A program made the position numbers and the translations under genes. Source: Desulfobulbaceae bacterium BRH_c16a (GTDB lineage: Bacteria > Desulfobacterota > Desulfobulbia > Desulfobulbales > Desulfocapsaceae). From it: a stretch of DNA of 64,000 bases. The DNA is taken from assembly GCA_000961725.1 (NCBI GenBank), contig LADS01000036.1, forward strand, positions 62,001-126,000, written 5' to 3'. The notes under the pieces are model-generated. The model worked only from the letters and a program-made list of their open reading frames with translations, did not search any database and was not told where the DNA came from. Of the stretch, positions 52,304-60,902 are shown in pieces (position 1 is the stretch's first letter; each line of letters starts with the position of its first letter).

Positions 52304-53545
52304 GTGAAGAGCAATACCCCTCTGTTCCCATTCCAGCTTATTCGGCGCGGTCGTGTTCTGCGTGTCATTCTTGCCTCCTTCTGCGCTCTTTTTCTGTTCT
52401 TGACAGCTTTTCAAGCCCAGACCGAGGAATTGCCGGTTAACAGTTACTATGGTCGCTATGACGCTTCCCAGAAAAAACCCGGTTTTCCGGCCGCCGGCCT
52501 GACGGGGCCAAAAACGGAAAACTGGTCTCCCGTTCGCCCGGCAAAAGAGTACCATGTCGGCATTCTCCTGCCGCATCTGAACGATTCCTACTGGGAGACC
52601 GTCAATTTCGGGATTGTCTCCTATGCCGAAAAGCAGGGCATCCGGATAACGGTGTATCTGGCCGGCGCCTACACCGATCTCGGTAACCAGAGGAGCCAGT
52701 TGCAGACTTTGGTTGCCAAGGACAAAACCGATGGAATTATACTGGCCTCCGTGGATTACCAAAAAATGGATCCTTTTGTCGCCGAGGCCGATCGGGCCGG
52801 GGTCCCGGTAGTGGCGCTGATCAACGACATCTATGCCCCGGCAATCAAGGCCAAGTCCATGGTTTCCTTTCACGAGATGGGCTACAAAGCGGGGGAGTAC
52901 GTGATGCATCGTGCCGGAGAAAAGGACTTTTCCGTGGCTTTTTTCCCCGGCCCCCGGGAGTCGGGATGGGCCTCGGATACGTACCATGGCTTTCTTGCAG
53001 CGGTTGCCGGACTGAAGGCGGATCGGCAGAATGTGACGGTTTTCCCGCCGCTGTACGGAGATACCCGACACGATGTGCAGCAGATGCGACTGGACGCCCT
53101 GAATAAAAAGCAATACCACGGTGTCGATTACATTGTCGGCAATGCCGTTGCGGCAGATGAGGCGGTTTCCTATCTTGCCGGTCATCGGCAGATCCATCCG
53201 GATGCAAAGATCGTCGCCACCTACCTGACCACGACCGTCTACGAGCAGATAAAAAAAGGCCTCATTCTGGCCGCGCCGTCGGATCAGATCATCTCCCAGT
53301 GCCGGATTGCCGTGGATATGATGGTGAGAATTCTGAATGGGAAAAGGGCCGGTATCGATTTTCCCTTTCGTGCTTCCGCCTTGATTCCTCTTATCACCAC
53401 CGACACCATCGGCATGTACGAGTATGAAAGGCTCTTTGGCGATCGTAATTTCCAGCCGGTGTACAGCGAATTTGAACCGCCTTCGCAGGCCGGCAGACCC
53501 TACGGCCCGCAGCAGCGCGATGACGATGCTGCAAAAAAGAAGTAA
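52304..53545 (+). CDS. TorT-like periplasmic binding protein of a two-component system
   Basis: A 413-aa secreted protein of the type I binding protein fold. GTG 52304 has AGAGGAG upstream. The signal peptide ends near TAFQAQTEE. The mature part has YHVGILLPHLNDSYWETVNF, then GYKAGEYVMHRAG, and DYIVGNAVAADEAVSYL, resembling TorT, the protein that binds TMAO and activates TorS. The gene is followed two bases later by a histidine kinase gene, so it should be the ligand-binding component of that sensor. The ligand is unknown; the divergent pxp operon suggests a cyclic amide or ureide rather than TMAO, and no torCAD genes are nearby. Confidence 0.82.
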   Translation: MKSNTPLFPFQLIRRGRVLRVILASFCALFLFLTAFQAQTEELPVNSYYGRYDASQKKPGFPAAGLTGPKTENWSPVRPAKEYHVGILLPHLNDSYWETVNFGIVSYAEKQGIRITVYLAGAYTDLGNQRSQLQTLVAKDKTDGIILASVDYQKMDPFVAEADRAGVPVVALINDIYAPAIKAKSMVSFHEMGYKAGEYVMHRAGEKDFSVAFFPGPRESGWASDTYHGFLAAVAGLKADRQNVTVFPPLYGDTRHDVQQMRLDALNKKQYHGVDYIVGNAVAADEAVSYLAGHRQIHPDAKIVATYLTTTVYEQIKKGLILAAPSDQIISQCRIAVDMMVRILNGKRAGIDFPFRASALIPLITTDTIGMYEYERLFGDRNFQPVYSEFEPPSQAGRPYGPQQRDDDAAKKK

Positions 53546-53547
53546 CT

Positions 53548-56172
53548 ATGGGAACCCGTATGGCAGGATCTGCAATGGCAAAACAAATAAAAAATCATCG
53601 GCAAGACCGTTCCATCGCCAGGCGGTTGACCGTGAGCCTGATGATCACGGTCGGCATCGTCTCCTTCATGACCGTCGGCCCAATATATTACCAGGAAGCC
53701 CAGAAAAACAAAAAGGAGCTGGAACAAAAGGCGGACGATATCATCGCCTATCAGATCGGCGTCCTCGCCAAACCGCTCTGGGATCTTGATCGGCAGGCCA
53801 CAAGGATCGTCGGCGAAACAATCGTCCAGAATGAACTGGTGGCCCGGCTGACCATCAAGGATTATTTCGGCCGGGTGGCTTTCTCGTATGAGAATCCCGA
53901 TCTTTCAGGGTCGATCAACCGATCGGCCGAGGTCAGGCACCATGACGATTTCGTCGGCGACGTGTTTATTTCCCTGACCGACAAGTATTGGCGAAACAAG
54001 AATCATAACCTCCTTACTTCCTTCGTCATCACCATCTTTTTCATCCTGTGCGCCCTCACCCTTGTTTCCGGCCTGCTTGTCCGCACCTATCTGCGCAAAC
54101 CGCTCGACCGGCTGAATGCCATGGTCGGAGCGTATGCGGGGGGCGAGTATGAGGCGATCGACAGTTATCAGCCCTATACCGAATTCAAGCCGTTCACCCA
54201 GGTCCTCGATCAAATGGCCAGGCAGATTGTCGGCCAGCTGAAGGACCTCGCCACAGCCGAAGAAAAGTACCGGTCTATTTTCGAGAACGCGATTGAAGGC
54301 ATATTTCAGTCGTCTCCTGAAGGGCGCTATTACAGCGTCAATCCTGCCATGGCCGAGTTGCTGGGGTATTCGTCGCCCGCCGAACTGCTCTCTTCCATCA
54401 CCGACATCGCGACCCAGACTTATGTGTCGGCCGACGACCGCAAGCGATTGAACCGATTGCTCGACCAGCATGGTCGAGTGATCGAGTTTGAAACCGATCT
54501 GCGTCGAAAGGACGGTACCGTTATTTCGGTGGCCATCTCCGCCAGGGCCGTACGGAACGACGGCGGCACCACCCTCTTTTATGAAGGGTATCTGGTTGAT
54601 ATAACCAGAAGAAAAAAAGCAATCGAGGCCCTGCATCAGACCACGGAGCAACTGGCCCTGCTGCTTGAGTCGCTGCCGATCGTGGCGTACACGGCACGAG
54701 CCGGGGGCGATTTCGGCATCAATTATGTCAGCAACAGCATCGAAGAAATCACCGGCTATGCGCCGGAGTGCTTCACCGGCGATGCGGCATTCTGGGCCGA
54801 CCACCTCTTGCCCGAGGACGGCCGAAAGGTGGTCGACGAACTGCCGATATTGCTTGAAAAAGGCAGGCAACGTTGCGAATACCGCTTCCGCACCGCCGAC
54901 GGCTCGTATCGATGGTTCGACGATACCCGGCGTCTTGTCCATTCGCCGGACGGGAGCTGCAGCCATATCGCCGGCACCTGGCGGGACGTGACCGAGGAAA
55001 AACGGCTGCGCAGCGAAGCCGACTATCGTCTGCAGCAGGTGGTGATGGCCGACAAGCTCGCCTCCCTGGGCCAGGTGGTCGCGGGAGTGGCTCATGAGGT
55101 ATGCAACCCCAACAGTTTCATTGCCTTCAATGTGCCGATTCTTGAAGAGACCTGGCGGATTTTCACGCCGATACTCGACGACTTTGTCGAACAGAATCCA
55201 GGGTGGCGGTATCGCACGCTCAGTATCCATGAGCTTCGCCAGGACATGGAGCAAACCATCGAGCATATTAAAATCGGTTCGGACCGGATCAACAGGATTG
55301 TCTCCCATCTGAAAGATTTCGTCCGCACTGACGAAGGAATACCGCCACGCCTGATCCAGTTAAACGAGGTTGTCGAAAGCGCCTTCACCATTGTCGGCGC
55401 TCATGCCCGCAAATCCGTCGCTGCCATCGAGATATCGCTCCAGCCCGAGCTGCCGCCGGTTCAAGGTTATTTTCAGAAACTGGAGCAGGTCTTCACCAAT
55501 CTTGTGGTCAACGCCCTGCACGCCATGCCGGTTAAAAGCAAGGGCAGGCTGAGCATTCGAACCGGGTACCTGGCACATTGCGGGGCGGTTATCCTGCAGG
55601 TCGAAGACAATGGCGCCGGCATGGAGCCGGAGACTATGGAACGGATTTTCGAGCCCTTTTTCACCCTTCGTCGGGATAGCGGCGGCACCGGCCTTGGCCT
55701 TTCGGTTTCCTACAATCTCGTCAAGGAACATGGCGGCGTAATCGGCGTACTGTCCCGTCCCGCCATGGGGAGCAGGTTTACGGTGTTTCTGCCCGTCACA
55801 GCCGAAACCCTGCTCGATTTTCGACCGGCCATGCTCTGTCTCCATCGTGACCCTGTTTTTCTCCGGGATCTGGTATCGTACTTTTCCGAGAGTGGCGAGA
55901 CGCTCTATGTGCAAAACGATCTTGGGGGATGCTTCGAATGCCTCGAGCAGCATCCGGAAATCGATCTTCTTTTTGTCGATATTGCGACACTCCTGCCGAC
56001 CGGTGTCCGGTTCCTGGCTGACCTTTCGGCCCGGTTCCCCCTGATCGCCCGGATTCTGCTGGGAAGCGGCGGTGTCGAAGGGATACGGCAAGCCGATCAT
56101 ATCGTCCATGCTCCATTTCAGGTGTCGCAGTTAAAAAAAATCATAGAACAAACTGTAAGGCAAAGACTATGA
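53548..56172 (+). CDS. Hybrid-like sensor histidine kinase with two PAS domains
   Basis: An 874-aa membrane kinase. TM1 is at about 27-47 and TM2 at about 155-178, flanking a periplasmic domain of about 105 residues that may contact the TorT-like protein. A HAMP region and two PAS domains (about 245-355 and 365-480, the second followed by WRDVTEEKRLRSE) precede the kinase core. The H-box is VVAGVAHEVCNPNSFIAFN (Cys where HEINNP is usual), the N-box LVVNALHAMP, and the lids DNGAGMEPE and GGTGLGLSVS. The last 110 residues form a degenerate receiver-like domain with Asp in LLFVDIAT but no acidic pair. Start is uncertain among 53548, 53560 and 53575. Its stop overlaps the regulator start (ATGA). 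Confidence 0.88.
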   Translation: MGTRMAGSAMAKQIKNHRQDRSIARRLTVSLMITVGIVSFMTVGPIYYQEAQKNKKELEQKADDIIAYQIGVLAKPLWDLDRQATRIVGETIVQNELVARLTIKDYFGRVAFSYENPDLSGSINRSAEVRHHDDFVGDVFISLTDKYWRNKNHNLLTSFVITIFFILCALTLVSGLLVRTYLRKPLDRLNAMVGAYAGGEYEAIDSYQPYTEFKPFTQVLDQMARQIVGQLKDLATAEEKYRSIFENAIEGIFQSSPEGRYYSVNPAMAELLGYSSPAELLSSITDIATQTYVSADDRKRLNRLLDQHGRVIEFETDLRRKDGTVISVAISARAVRNDGGTTLFYEGYLVDITRRKKAIEALHQTTEQLALLLESLPIVAYTARAGGDFGINYVSNSIEEITGYAPECFTGDAAFWADHLLPEDGRKVVDELPILLEKGRQRCEYRFRTADGSYRWFDDTRRLVHSPDGSCSHIAGTWRDVTEEKRLRSEADYRLQQVVMADKLASLGQVVAGVAHEVCNPNSFIAFNVPILEETWRIFTPILDDFVEQNPGWRYRTLSIHELRQDMEQTIEHIKIGSDRINRIVSHLKDFVRTDEGIPPRLIQLNEVVESAFTIVGAHARKSVAAIEISLQPELPPVQGYFQKLEQVFTNLVVNALHAMPVKSKGRLSIRTGYLAHCGAVILQVEDNGAGMEPETMERIFEPFFTLRRDSGGTGLGLSVSYNLVKEHGGVIGVLSRPAMGSRFTVFLPVTAETLLDFRPAMLCLHRDPVFLRDLVSYFSESGETLYVQNDLGGCFECLEQHPEIDLLFVDIATLLPTGVRFLADLSARFPLIARILLGSGGVEGIRQADHIVHAPFQVSQLKKIIEQTVRQRL

Positions 56173-57539
56173 AAATACTGGTGGTAGATGATGAACAGGT
56201 AGCCGCGAGTTCCATCCAACTGTTCCTGAAGCGGCGCGATGTGCGGGATGTGGTTACCTGCGATAATGGCGCCGAGGCGATCGAACTGATCAAACAGGGT
56301 GATTTCGATATCGTCATCCTCGATCTGCTCATGCCGAATATCGATGGGTTTCAGGTCCTCGAAGCGACCAAACCGTTCGCTCCGTCGGTCGAATTCGTCA
56401 TTTTGACGGCGATGGACGATATCGGGTCGGCCGTAAGGGCGGTGCGGCTGGGCGCCTATGAATATCTGGTCAAACCCGTCGATAACGACCGGCTGTTCAT
56501 GGCCATAGAAAGGGCTTACGAGCGGCGGGGGCTGCGCGCCGGTCTGGCCGGCTCGTGCATCCGGGTCAAGGATGCGCAGATTCCTCCCGCCTTTGCCGCG
56601 ATCATAACCCGCAATCCGAGGATGATCGAACTCCTGGCCTACGCCCAGATCATGGCCCGCAGCAACAACCCGATAATGATCACCGGCGAATCCGGAACCG
56701 GCAAGGAGTTGATGGCGCGGGGGCTGCATCGCGCCGGACCCGCGGCCGACGGCCCGTTCGTTGCGGTCAATGTCTCGGCGATTCCCGAATCGATCTTCGA
56801 AAGTCAGGTTTTCGGTCATGTCAAAGGGGCTTTTACCGGCGCAGGTTTAGGATATAAAGGTTTTTTTCAGCAGGCGGACGGCGGCACGCTTTTTCTCGAT
56901 GAGCTGGGCGAATTGCCGCTGCGGCTGCAGCCCAAGCTGCTGCGGGTTATCGAGGAGCAAACCATTGTTCCCCTGGGCTCCCATAAGCCGATCCCGGTGA
57001 ATGTGCGGATTGTCTCGGCGACCACGGTCGACGTCGATAAGGCGATGAAAGAAGGTAAGTTCCGGCTGGATCTCATGTGCCGGCTGAAATCGGTCCATAT
57101 TCATCTCCCGCCGCTAAGGGAGAGGGATGGCGACATTCCTCACCTGGTCGACCATTTTTTCCGCCAGGCCTGTGAACGGTATCAGAAAAAACTTTGCGGT
57201 TTCACTTCAGCCGCCATGGAGTTGCTGATGAAGAAAGAGCTGCCGGGAAATATCCGTTCCCTGGTTCATGAAGTGGAAAATGGAGTATTGCTTGCCGACG
57301 GTGACCAGGTCGAACCCCATCATCTTGGGGCAACCAGGCAGACCGTGCCGTTATCTGTCCGCACGCTGTGCAGCTTGAAGGAAGATCACTATCGGCATGT
57401 TGCCTATATCATGGCTTCGACCGGGGGCGACAGCAACCGGGCGGCGAAAATTCTCGGCATAACGGTTCGTCAGGTACAGCGGCTGATGACCGGGATCAGG
57501 CAGACCCCGGGGTGCCGGGAACTGCTTGAGGATATGTGA
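56169..57539 (+). CDS. NtrC-type sigma-54-dependent response regulator
   Basis: A 456-aa activator. Its receiver (1-120) has KILVVDDEQVAASS, acceptor Asp in IVILDLLMPN and Lys in YLVKPVDN. The AAA+ domain (about 140-370) has Walker A GESGTGKELMARGL, the sigma-54 loop GAFTGAG, Walker B GGTLFLDELGEL, and FRLDLMCRLKSVHIHLPPLR, where FREDLYYRL is usual. The C-terminal Fis-type HTH is SNRAAKILGITVRQVQRLM. It is translationally coupled to the kinase. Likely targets are the two GG-N10-GC promoters in the 51606-52303 region. Confidence 0.93.
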   Translation: MKILVVDDEQVAASSIQLFLKRRDVRDVVTCDNGAEAIELIKQGDFDIVILDLLMPNIDGFQVLEATKPFAPSVEFVILTAMDDIGSAVRAVRLGAYEYLVKPVDNDRLFMAIERAYERRGLRAGLAGSCIRVKDAQIPPAFAAIITRNPRMIELLAYAQIMARSNNPIMITGESGTGKELMARGLHRAGPAADGPFVAVNVSAIPESIFESQVFGHVKGAFTGAGLGYKGFFQQADGGTLFLDELGELPLRLQPKLLRVIEEQTIVPLGSHKPIPVNVRIVSATTVDVDKAMKEGKFRLDLMCRLKSVHIHLPPLRERDGDIPHLVDHFFRQACERYQKKLCGFTSAAMELLMKKELPGNIRSLVHEVENGVLLADGDQVEPHHLGATRQTVPLSVRTLCSLKEDHYRHVAYIMASTGGDSNRAAKILGITVRQVQRLMTGIRQTPGCRELLEDM

Positions 57540-57604
57540 TTCGTATTTTTTCTTTGTGGTCGGGCTAAGCAGGGTGAAGGAAATGTACCCTGTGACAAAG
57601 CTTC

Positions 57605-57655
57605 TTGACAATCTTGCGGGAAAACTGTTAACCATGTTGTTGTTTATGGTTAACC
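57605..57655 (+). promoter_or_regulatory. Promoter with BirA-type operator (copy 2)
   Basis: TTGACA (57605-57610), 17 bases, TTAACC. The operator is TGTTAACC (57626-57633), 14 bases, GGTTAACC (57648-57655). It has the same architecture as the birA promoter at 44546, placing the biotin-uptake genes bioYMN under predicted biotin/BirA control. Confidence 0.7.
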
Positions 57656-57692
57656 GATTGCGGCGAAACGATCGAAATAAAAAAAGAAAACC

Positions 57693-57884
57693 ATGAAAAA
57701 TAAGATAATGGCAATACTGCGGGAATCCCAGCAACCACTCTCCGGTGAGGAGATCGGCCGACAGCTTCAGGTCTCGCGGGTGGCGGGACTGGCCGTCGAT
57801 GTCGATGAAGACGGCGGACTGATTCTTGAAATGGCGGATGGCATGCGGCGCACCGTTTTTTACGGCGATTGTTTCCACTCGTAA
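57693..57884 (+). pseudogene. birA copy with an in-frame 243-codon deletion
   Basis: The 63-residue frame joins BirA residues 1-31 (MKNKIMAILRESQQPLSGEE to QVSRVA) directly to the last 32 (GLAVDVDEDGG to FYGDCFHS). Compared with the intact gene, bases equivalent to 44708-45436 (729 bp) are missing, which keeps the frame open. The entire catalytic domain is lost. Part of the wing is also lost, so DNA binding is doubtful. The rest of the sequence is nearly identical to birA, so the deletion looks recent. Confidence 0.85.
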
Positions 57885-57945
57885 CCCCCACAAGGGAATG
57901 CCGGTTGTCGGTCAAAACAAAAAAATCAACATGATTGAGGCGAAC

Positions 57946-58509
57946 ATGAATAATCAGCTGGATCTCCATAAGCTTGTTTTAGCGTCACTGATGGCGGCAC
58001 TCATAGCCGTTGGCGGCTACCTCGCTATTCCCATCGGCCCGGTACCGATTGTCCTGCAGAATCTCTTCGTCCTGGTGGCGGCTCTGCTGCTCGGCAGCAA
58101 GTGGGGCAGTGCCGGTGTTGCAGTCTATCTGCTGGCAGGGGCCTGCGGTCTGCCGGTATTTGCCGGTGGCGGCGGGGGACTTGGTCATTTGTTCGGTCCC
58201 CGGGGCGGCTATCTCTTTGGCTTTCTTGCCTGTGCCTGGGTGGTCGGTAAAATTTCGGAGATGTCCGGGCGACGGCCTGCGGCGGAGATCGCAGCGATGC
58301 TTGTCGGCAGCCTGGTCGTCTATGCTATCGGTGTACCCTGGCTGAAGATGGTGCTGGGACTCAGTTTCGGCAAGGCCCTGGCCGTCGGGATGTATCCTTT
58401 CGTGATCGGCGACCTGCTGAAAATCGTCGCCGCCTACGCGATCGTTAAAAGCGTCAGGCCGCTGCTGCATGGCGTACGCGGTCAAAAGCCGGTCGAAGCG
58501 CTGAAATAA
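57946..58509 (+). CDS. bioY: Biotin transporter substrate-binding subunit BioY
   Basis: A 187-aa S-component of an energy-coupling factor transporter, about six membrane segments. ALIAVGGYLAIPIGPVPIVL with QNLFVLVAALLLGSKWG is the BioY signature, followed by AGACGLPVFAGGGGGLGHLF and PRGGYLFGFLACAWVVG. ATG 57946 follows GAGG; longer in-frame starts lie inside the birA remnant. With BioM and BioN downstream it forms a complete dedicated biotin importer. Confidence 0.93.
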   Translation: MNNQLDLHKLVLASLMAALIAVGGYLAIPIGPVPIVLQNLFVLVAALLLGSKWGSAGVAVYLLAGACGLPVFAGGGGGLGHLFGPRGGYLFGFLACAWVVGKISEMSGRRPAAEIAAMLVGSLVVYAIGVPWLKMVLGLSFGKALAVGMYPFVIGDLLKIVAAYAIVKSVRPLLHGVRGQKPVEALK

Positions 58510-58531
58510 ACCAAGTCTCTATAAAGTCTCT

Positions 58532-59281
58532 ATGGACATTATCGAAATCACCGGCCTGAAGCATTGTTATCCCGACGGGCGGACCAGCCTGGACCGGATC
58601 AACCTGGCCATTGCCCGCGGTTCCTTTGTCGTTCTGGCCGGGGCGAACGGCGCCGGGAAATCGACCCTGCTCAAGCACTGCAACGGCCTGCTCACTCCAC
58701 TTGAGGGGACGGTTCGGGTTGCCGGGGTATCTGTGCTGCAGGACCCGCTGCACGCCAGGCGCCTGGTCGGCATGGTGTTCCAGGATGCCGACAGTCAGAT
58801 CGTCGGCGAGACGGTCTACGACGATGCCGCTTTCGGGCCGGAAAATCTGAATTGGCCGACTGCGAGGATCAAGGAGAGCGTCGAGCGCGCCCTGCAGCTG
58901 GCGGGGCTTGCGGAGATGCACCACCGCAGCCCGCATCTGCTGTCCGGCGGGGAAAAGCGCCGTCTGGCGATTGCCGGCGTCCTGGCGATGGAGCCGGAGG
59001 TTATTGTGCTTGACGAACCCTTTGCCAATCTCGACTATGACGGGGTCCGCCAGATCCTCGCGCATATTGTCGCACTCCATGCGAGCGGCACGACCATCGT
59101 CGTCTGCGTCCACGATCTGGAGAAGGTGCTGGCCCATGCCGGGCGGCTGATCATCATGAGTGAAGGGCGGATCGTCGCCGACGGAGCGCCGGAAAAGGTC
59201 GTGCTCGAGGCGGAATCCCATGGGGTCCGCATCCCAGCCGCTGTCCGGTTGGGAGGTGCTTTAGAATCATGGCTGCGATAG
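58532..59281 (+). CDS. bioM: Biotin ECF transporter ATPase BioM
   Basis: A 249-aa ABC ATPase of the CbiO/EcfA type. Walker A is GANGAGKSTLLKH, the Q-loop is VFQDADSQIVGETVYDDAAF, the signature is LLSGGEKRRLAIAG, Walker B is VIVLDEPFANLD, and the H-loop is VVCVHDLE. The assignment to biotin rests on the neighbouring bioY. The bioN start lies 13 bp inside its 3' end. Confidence 0.9.
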   Translation: MDIIEITGLKHCYPDGRTSLDRINLAIARGSFVVLAGANGAGKSTLLKHCNGLLTPLEGTVRVAGVSVLQDPLHARRLVGMVFQDADSQIVGETVYDDAAFGPENLNWPTARIKESVERALQLAGLAEMHHRSPHLLSGGEKRRLAIAGVLAMEPEVIVLDEPFANLDYDGVRQILAHIVALHASGTTIVVCVHDLEKVLAHAGRLIIMSEGRIVADGAPEKVVLEAESHGVRIPAAVRLGGALESWLR

Positions 59282-60024
59282 TCTTCGGCTTCCGGCTGGA
59301 GCGCACGGTCCTGCATGCGCTCGATGCCAGGGTCAAGCTGGCTGCCCTGGTTTTTGTCAGCATGGCCGGGCTGCACGCCGGACTTCCGGCCCTCGGTCTG
59401 GCGTTTTTTGCCGCCCTGTGCCTGCTAGCTCTCGGCCGATGTTCACCGCTGCGCTGTCTTCTCGGGATGAAGTGGTACCTTGTCCTGCTTGGCTGTGTTT
59501 TTGTCGCCCGGACCTTGACGACGCCGGGTGATCCGATGTTTGACCAGCCCTGGTTGCCGGCCACCCGGCAGGGCGTTCATGCCGGGCTGCTCGCCGCCGG
59601 GCGGCTGCTGGTCATCGCCCTTTTCGGTCTGCTGGTCACCTTCACCACCCGGCCGTCGGAGATCCGCGCGGCGGTTGAATGGCTGCTGAAGCCGATTCCC
59701 TTTATTCCCCATCGCCAGGCGGCGACGATGATCGGCCTGCTCGTTCGATTCATTCCGGTCATTCTGTCCCAGTCGGCGGAACAGCAGGAGGCCCTGCGGG
59801 CCCGATCGATCGAAAACTGCAAAAATCCGCTGCGCCGCATCACTGCCCTCTGCATGCCTCTTTTGCGCCGGACATGCATCACCGCCGACCGGCTGGCGTC
59901 GGCGATGGAAGCCCGCTGCTACGGGGCGGAGAGAACCATTCCCTGCCGGCCCGTCACGGCAAGGGAGTGGTCGGCCCTTCTTCTGGTCGTTGGTTTCTGT
60001 ACTCTCATGTACGGCATCTCATAA
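59269..60024 (+). CDS. bioN: Biotin ECF transporter transmembrane subunit BioN (EcfT)
   Basis: A 251-aa T-component. The two cytoplasmic coupling-helix motifs of the family are seen as ALRARSIEN and MEARCYGAE (both of the A-R-x type). It has about five membrane segments, e.g. HALDARVKLAALVFVSMAGL and RLLVIALFGLLVTFTTRPSE. It overlaps bioM by 13 bp and is convergent with the ygiM-like gene. Confidence 0.9.
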   Translation: MAAIVFGFRLERTVLHALDARVKLAALVFVSMAGLHAGLPALGLAFFAALCLLALGRCSPLRCLLGMKWYLVLLGCVFVARTLTTPGDPMFDQPWLPATRQGVHAGLLAAGRLLVIALFGLLVTFTTRPSEIRAAVEWLLKPIPFIPHRQAATMIGLLVRFIPVILSQSAEQQEALRARSIENCKNPLRRITALCMPLLRRTCITADRLASAMEARCYGAERTIPCRPVTAREWSALLLVVGFCTLMYGIS

Positions 60025-60030
60025 TAGAGT

Positions 60031-60705
60031 TTAAACGAGCCGGGAGCTTTTCTGCCGACGTCTACTGAGGCCCATCAGGTAACCGGTAATCCAGGCAACG
60101 CTGATCACCCCTGCACCGCTCAAAAACCATTTCAGATTTGACGATGCCCGAAGTTCTTCATTTTCCTTGCTGAAAGTTTCCAGTTCGGTGTTAGCCTTCG
60201 TGAGCATCTCTTCGGTGTCGGAATATTTATTCTTGAGCACGAGTACATTGGCAGCATCGGATTCGAGGGTGGTATATTTTTCCTTCAGCTGCTGATGCTC
60301 TTCCTGGATATTCGCCAAGGTTTCTTTCAAAGAGCTGTTTTCCTTGTCCAGCGCATCAAGCTGGTCGGAGGCCCCGCCAGACAATGCCGACAGCTGTTCG
60401 TTGCGCTCTGTCAGTTTCTGCAGCTGGATGCTCTTCGGCAGGTCCTGAGAGATGAATCGTTTAAAAGCCCAACCCTGGTCTCCATCCTGAGTACGTACCG
60501 ATAGCCAGCCTCCCTCTTCACCAAGAACCTCCAGCGGCTCATCCGATTTGAGCATCTTGATGATTTTGCTCGTGTTGTTTGGACCTGTTCGGAGGGTTAT
60601 CTCGAAAGAGTCGGCGACATAGGAGGTCTCCGCCCAGGCCTTCTGCGTACCCGGCAGGAGGGATAAGGCTATAAAAGCAATTATAAGAGATGTTGTTTTT
60701 GTCAT
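60031..60705 (-). CDS. SH3-domain, coiled-coil membrane protein (YgiM/TIGR04211-like)
   Basis: A 224-aa protein with a signal peptide (IIAFIALSLLPGTQKAWA). A bacterial SH3 domain at about 28-85 contains ITLRTGPNNTSKIIKMLKSD and GWLSVRTQDGDQGWAFKRFI. A long coiled coil runs from about 88 to 188 (QLTERNEQL, ESDAANVLVLKNKYSDTEEM), and one membrane anchor (WFLSGAGVISVAWITGYLMG) precedes a basic tail. The domain order fits the YgiM/TIGR04211 family of periplasmic, inner-membrane-anchored proteins; its role is not established. A fragment of its 5' end survives at 45691-45742. Confidence 0.85.
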   Translation of the reverse strand: MTKTTSLIIAFIALSLLPGTQKAWAETSYVADSFEITLRTGPNNTSKIIKMLKSDEPLEVLGEEGGWLSVRTQDGDQGWAFKRFISQDLPKSIQLQKLTERNEQLSALSGGASDQLDALDKENSSLKETLANIQEEHQQLKEKYTTLESDAANVLVLKNKYSDTEEMLTKANTELETFSKENEELRASSNLKWFLSGAGVISVAWITGYLMGLSRRRQKSSRLV

Positions 60706-60902
60706 TCGTTCCTCAATGTATATTTATTCTTCCTTCATGATTGTAATAATTCGTTCATCAAGGCATGAGCACAAGAAAGTATTCATAGGTTGTTGAATAC
60801 CTGTTTCATAAGTGAGCATCAATTGGTTAAATTCTAACTGTCTCTTTGCAGGCAGATTTATGGCTGGTAGCAACTGCATCTTTCCAAATACCGAATCTCC
60901 TT

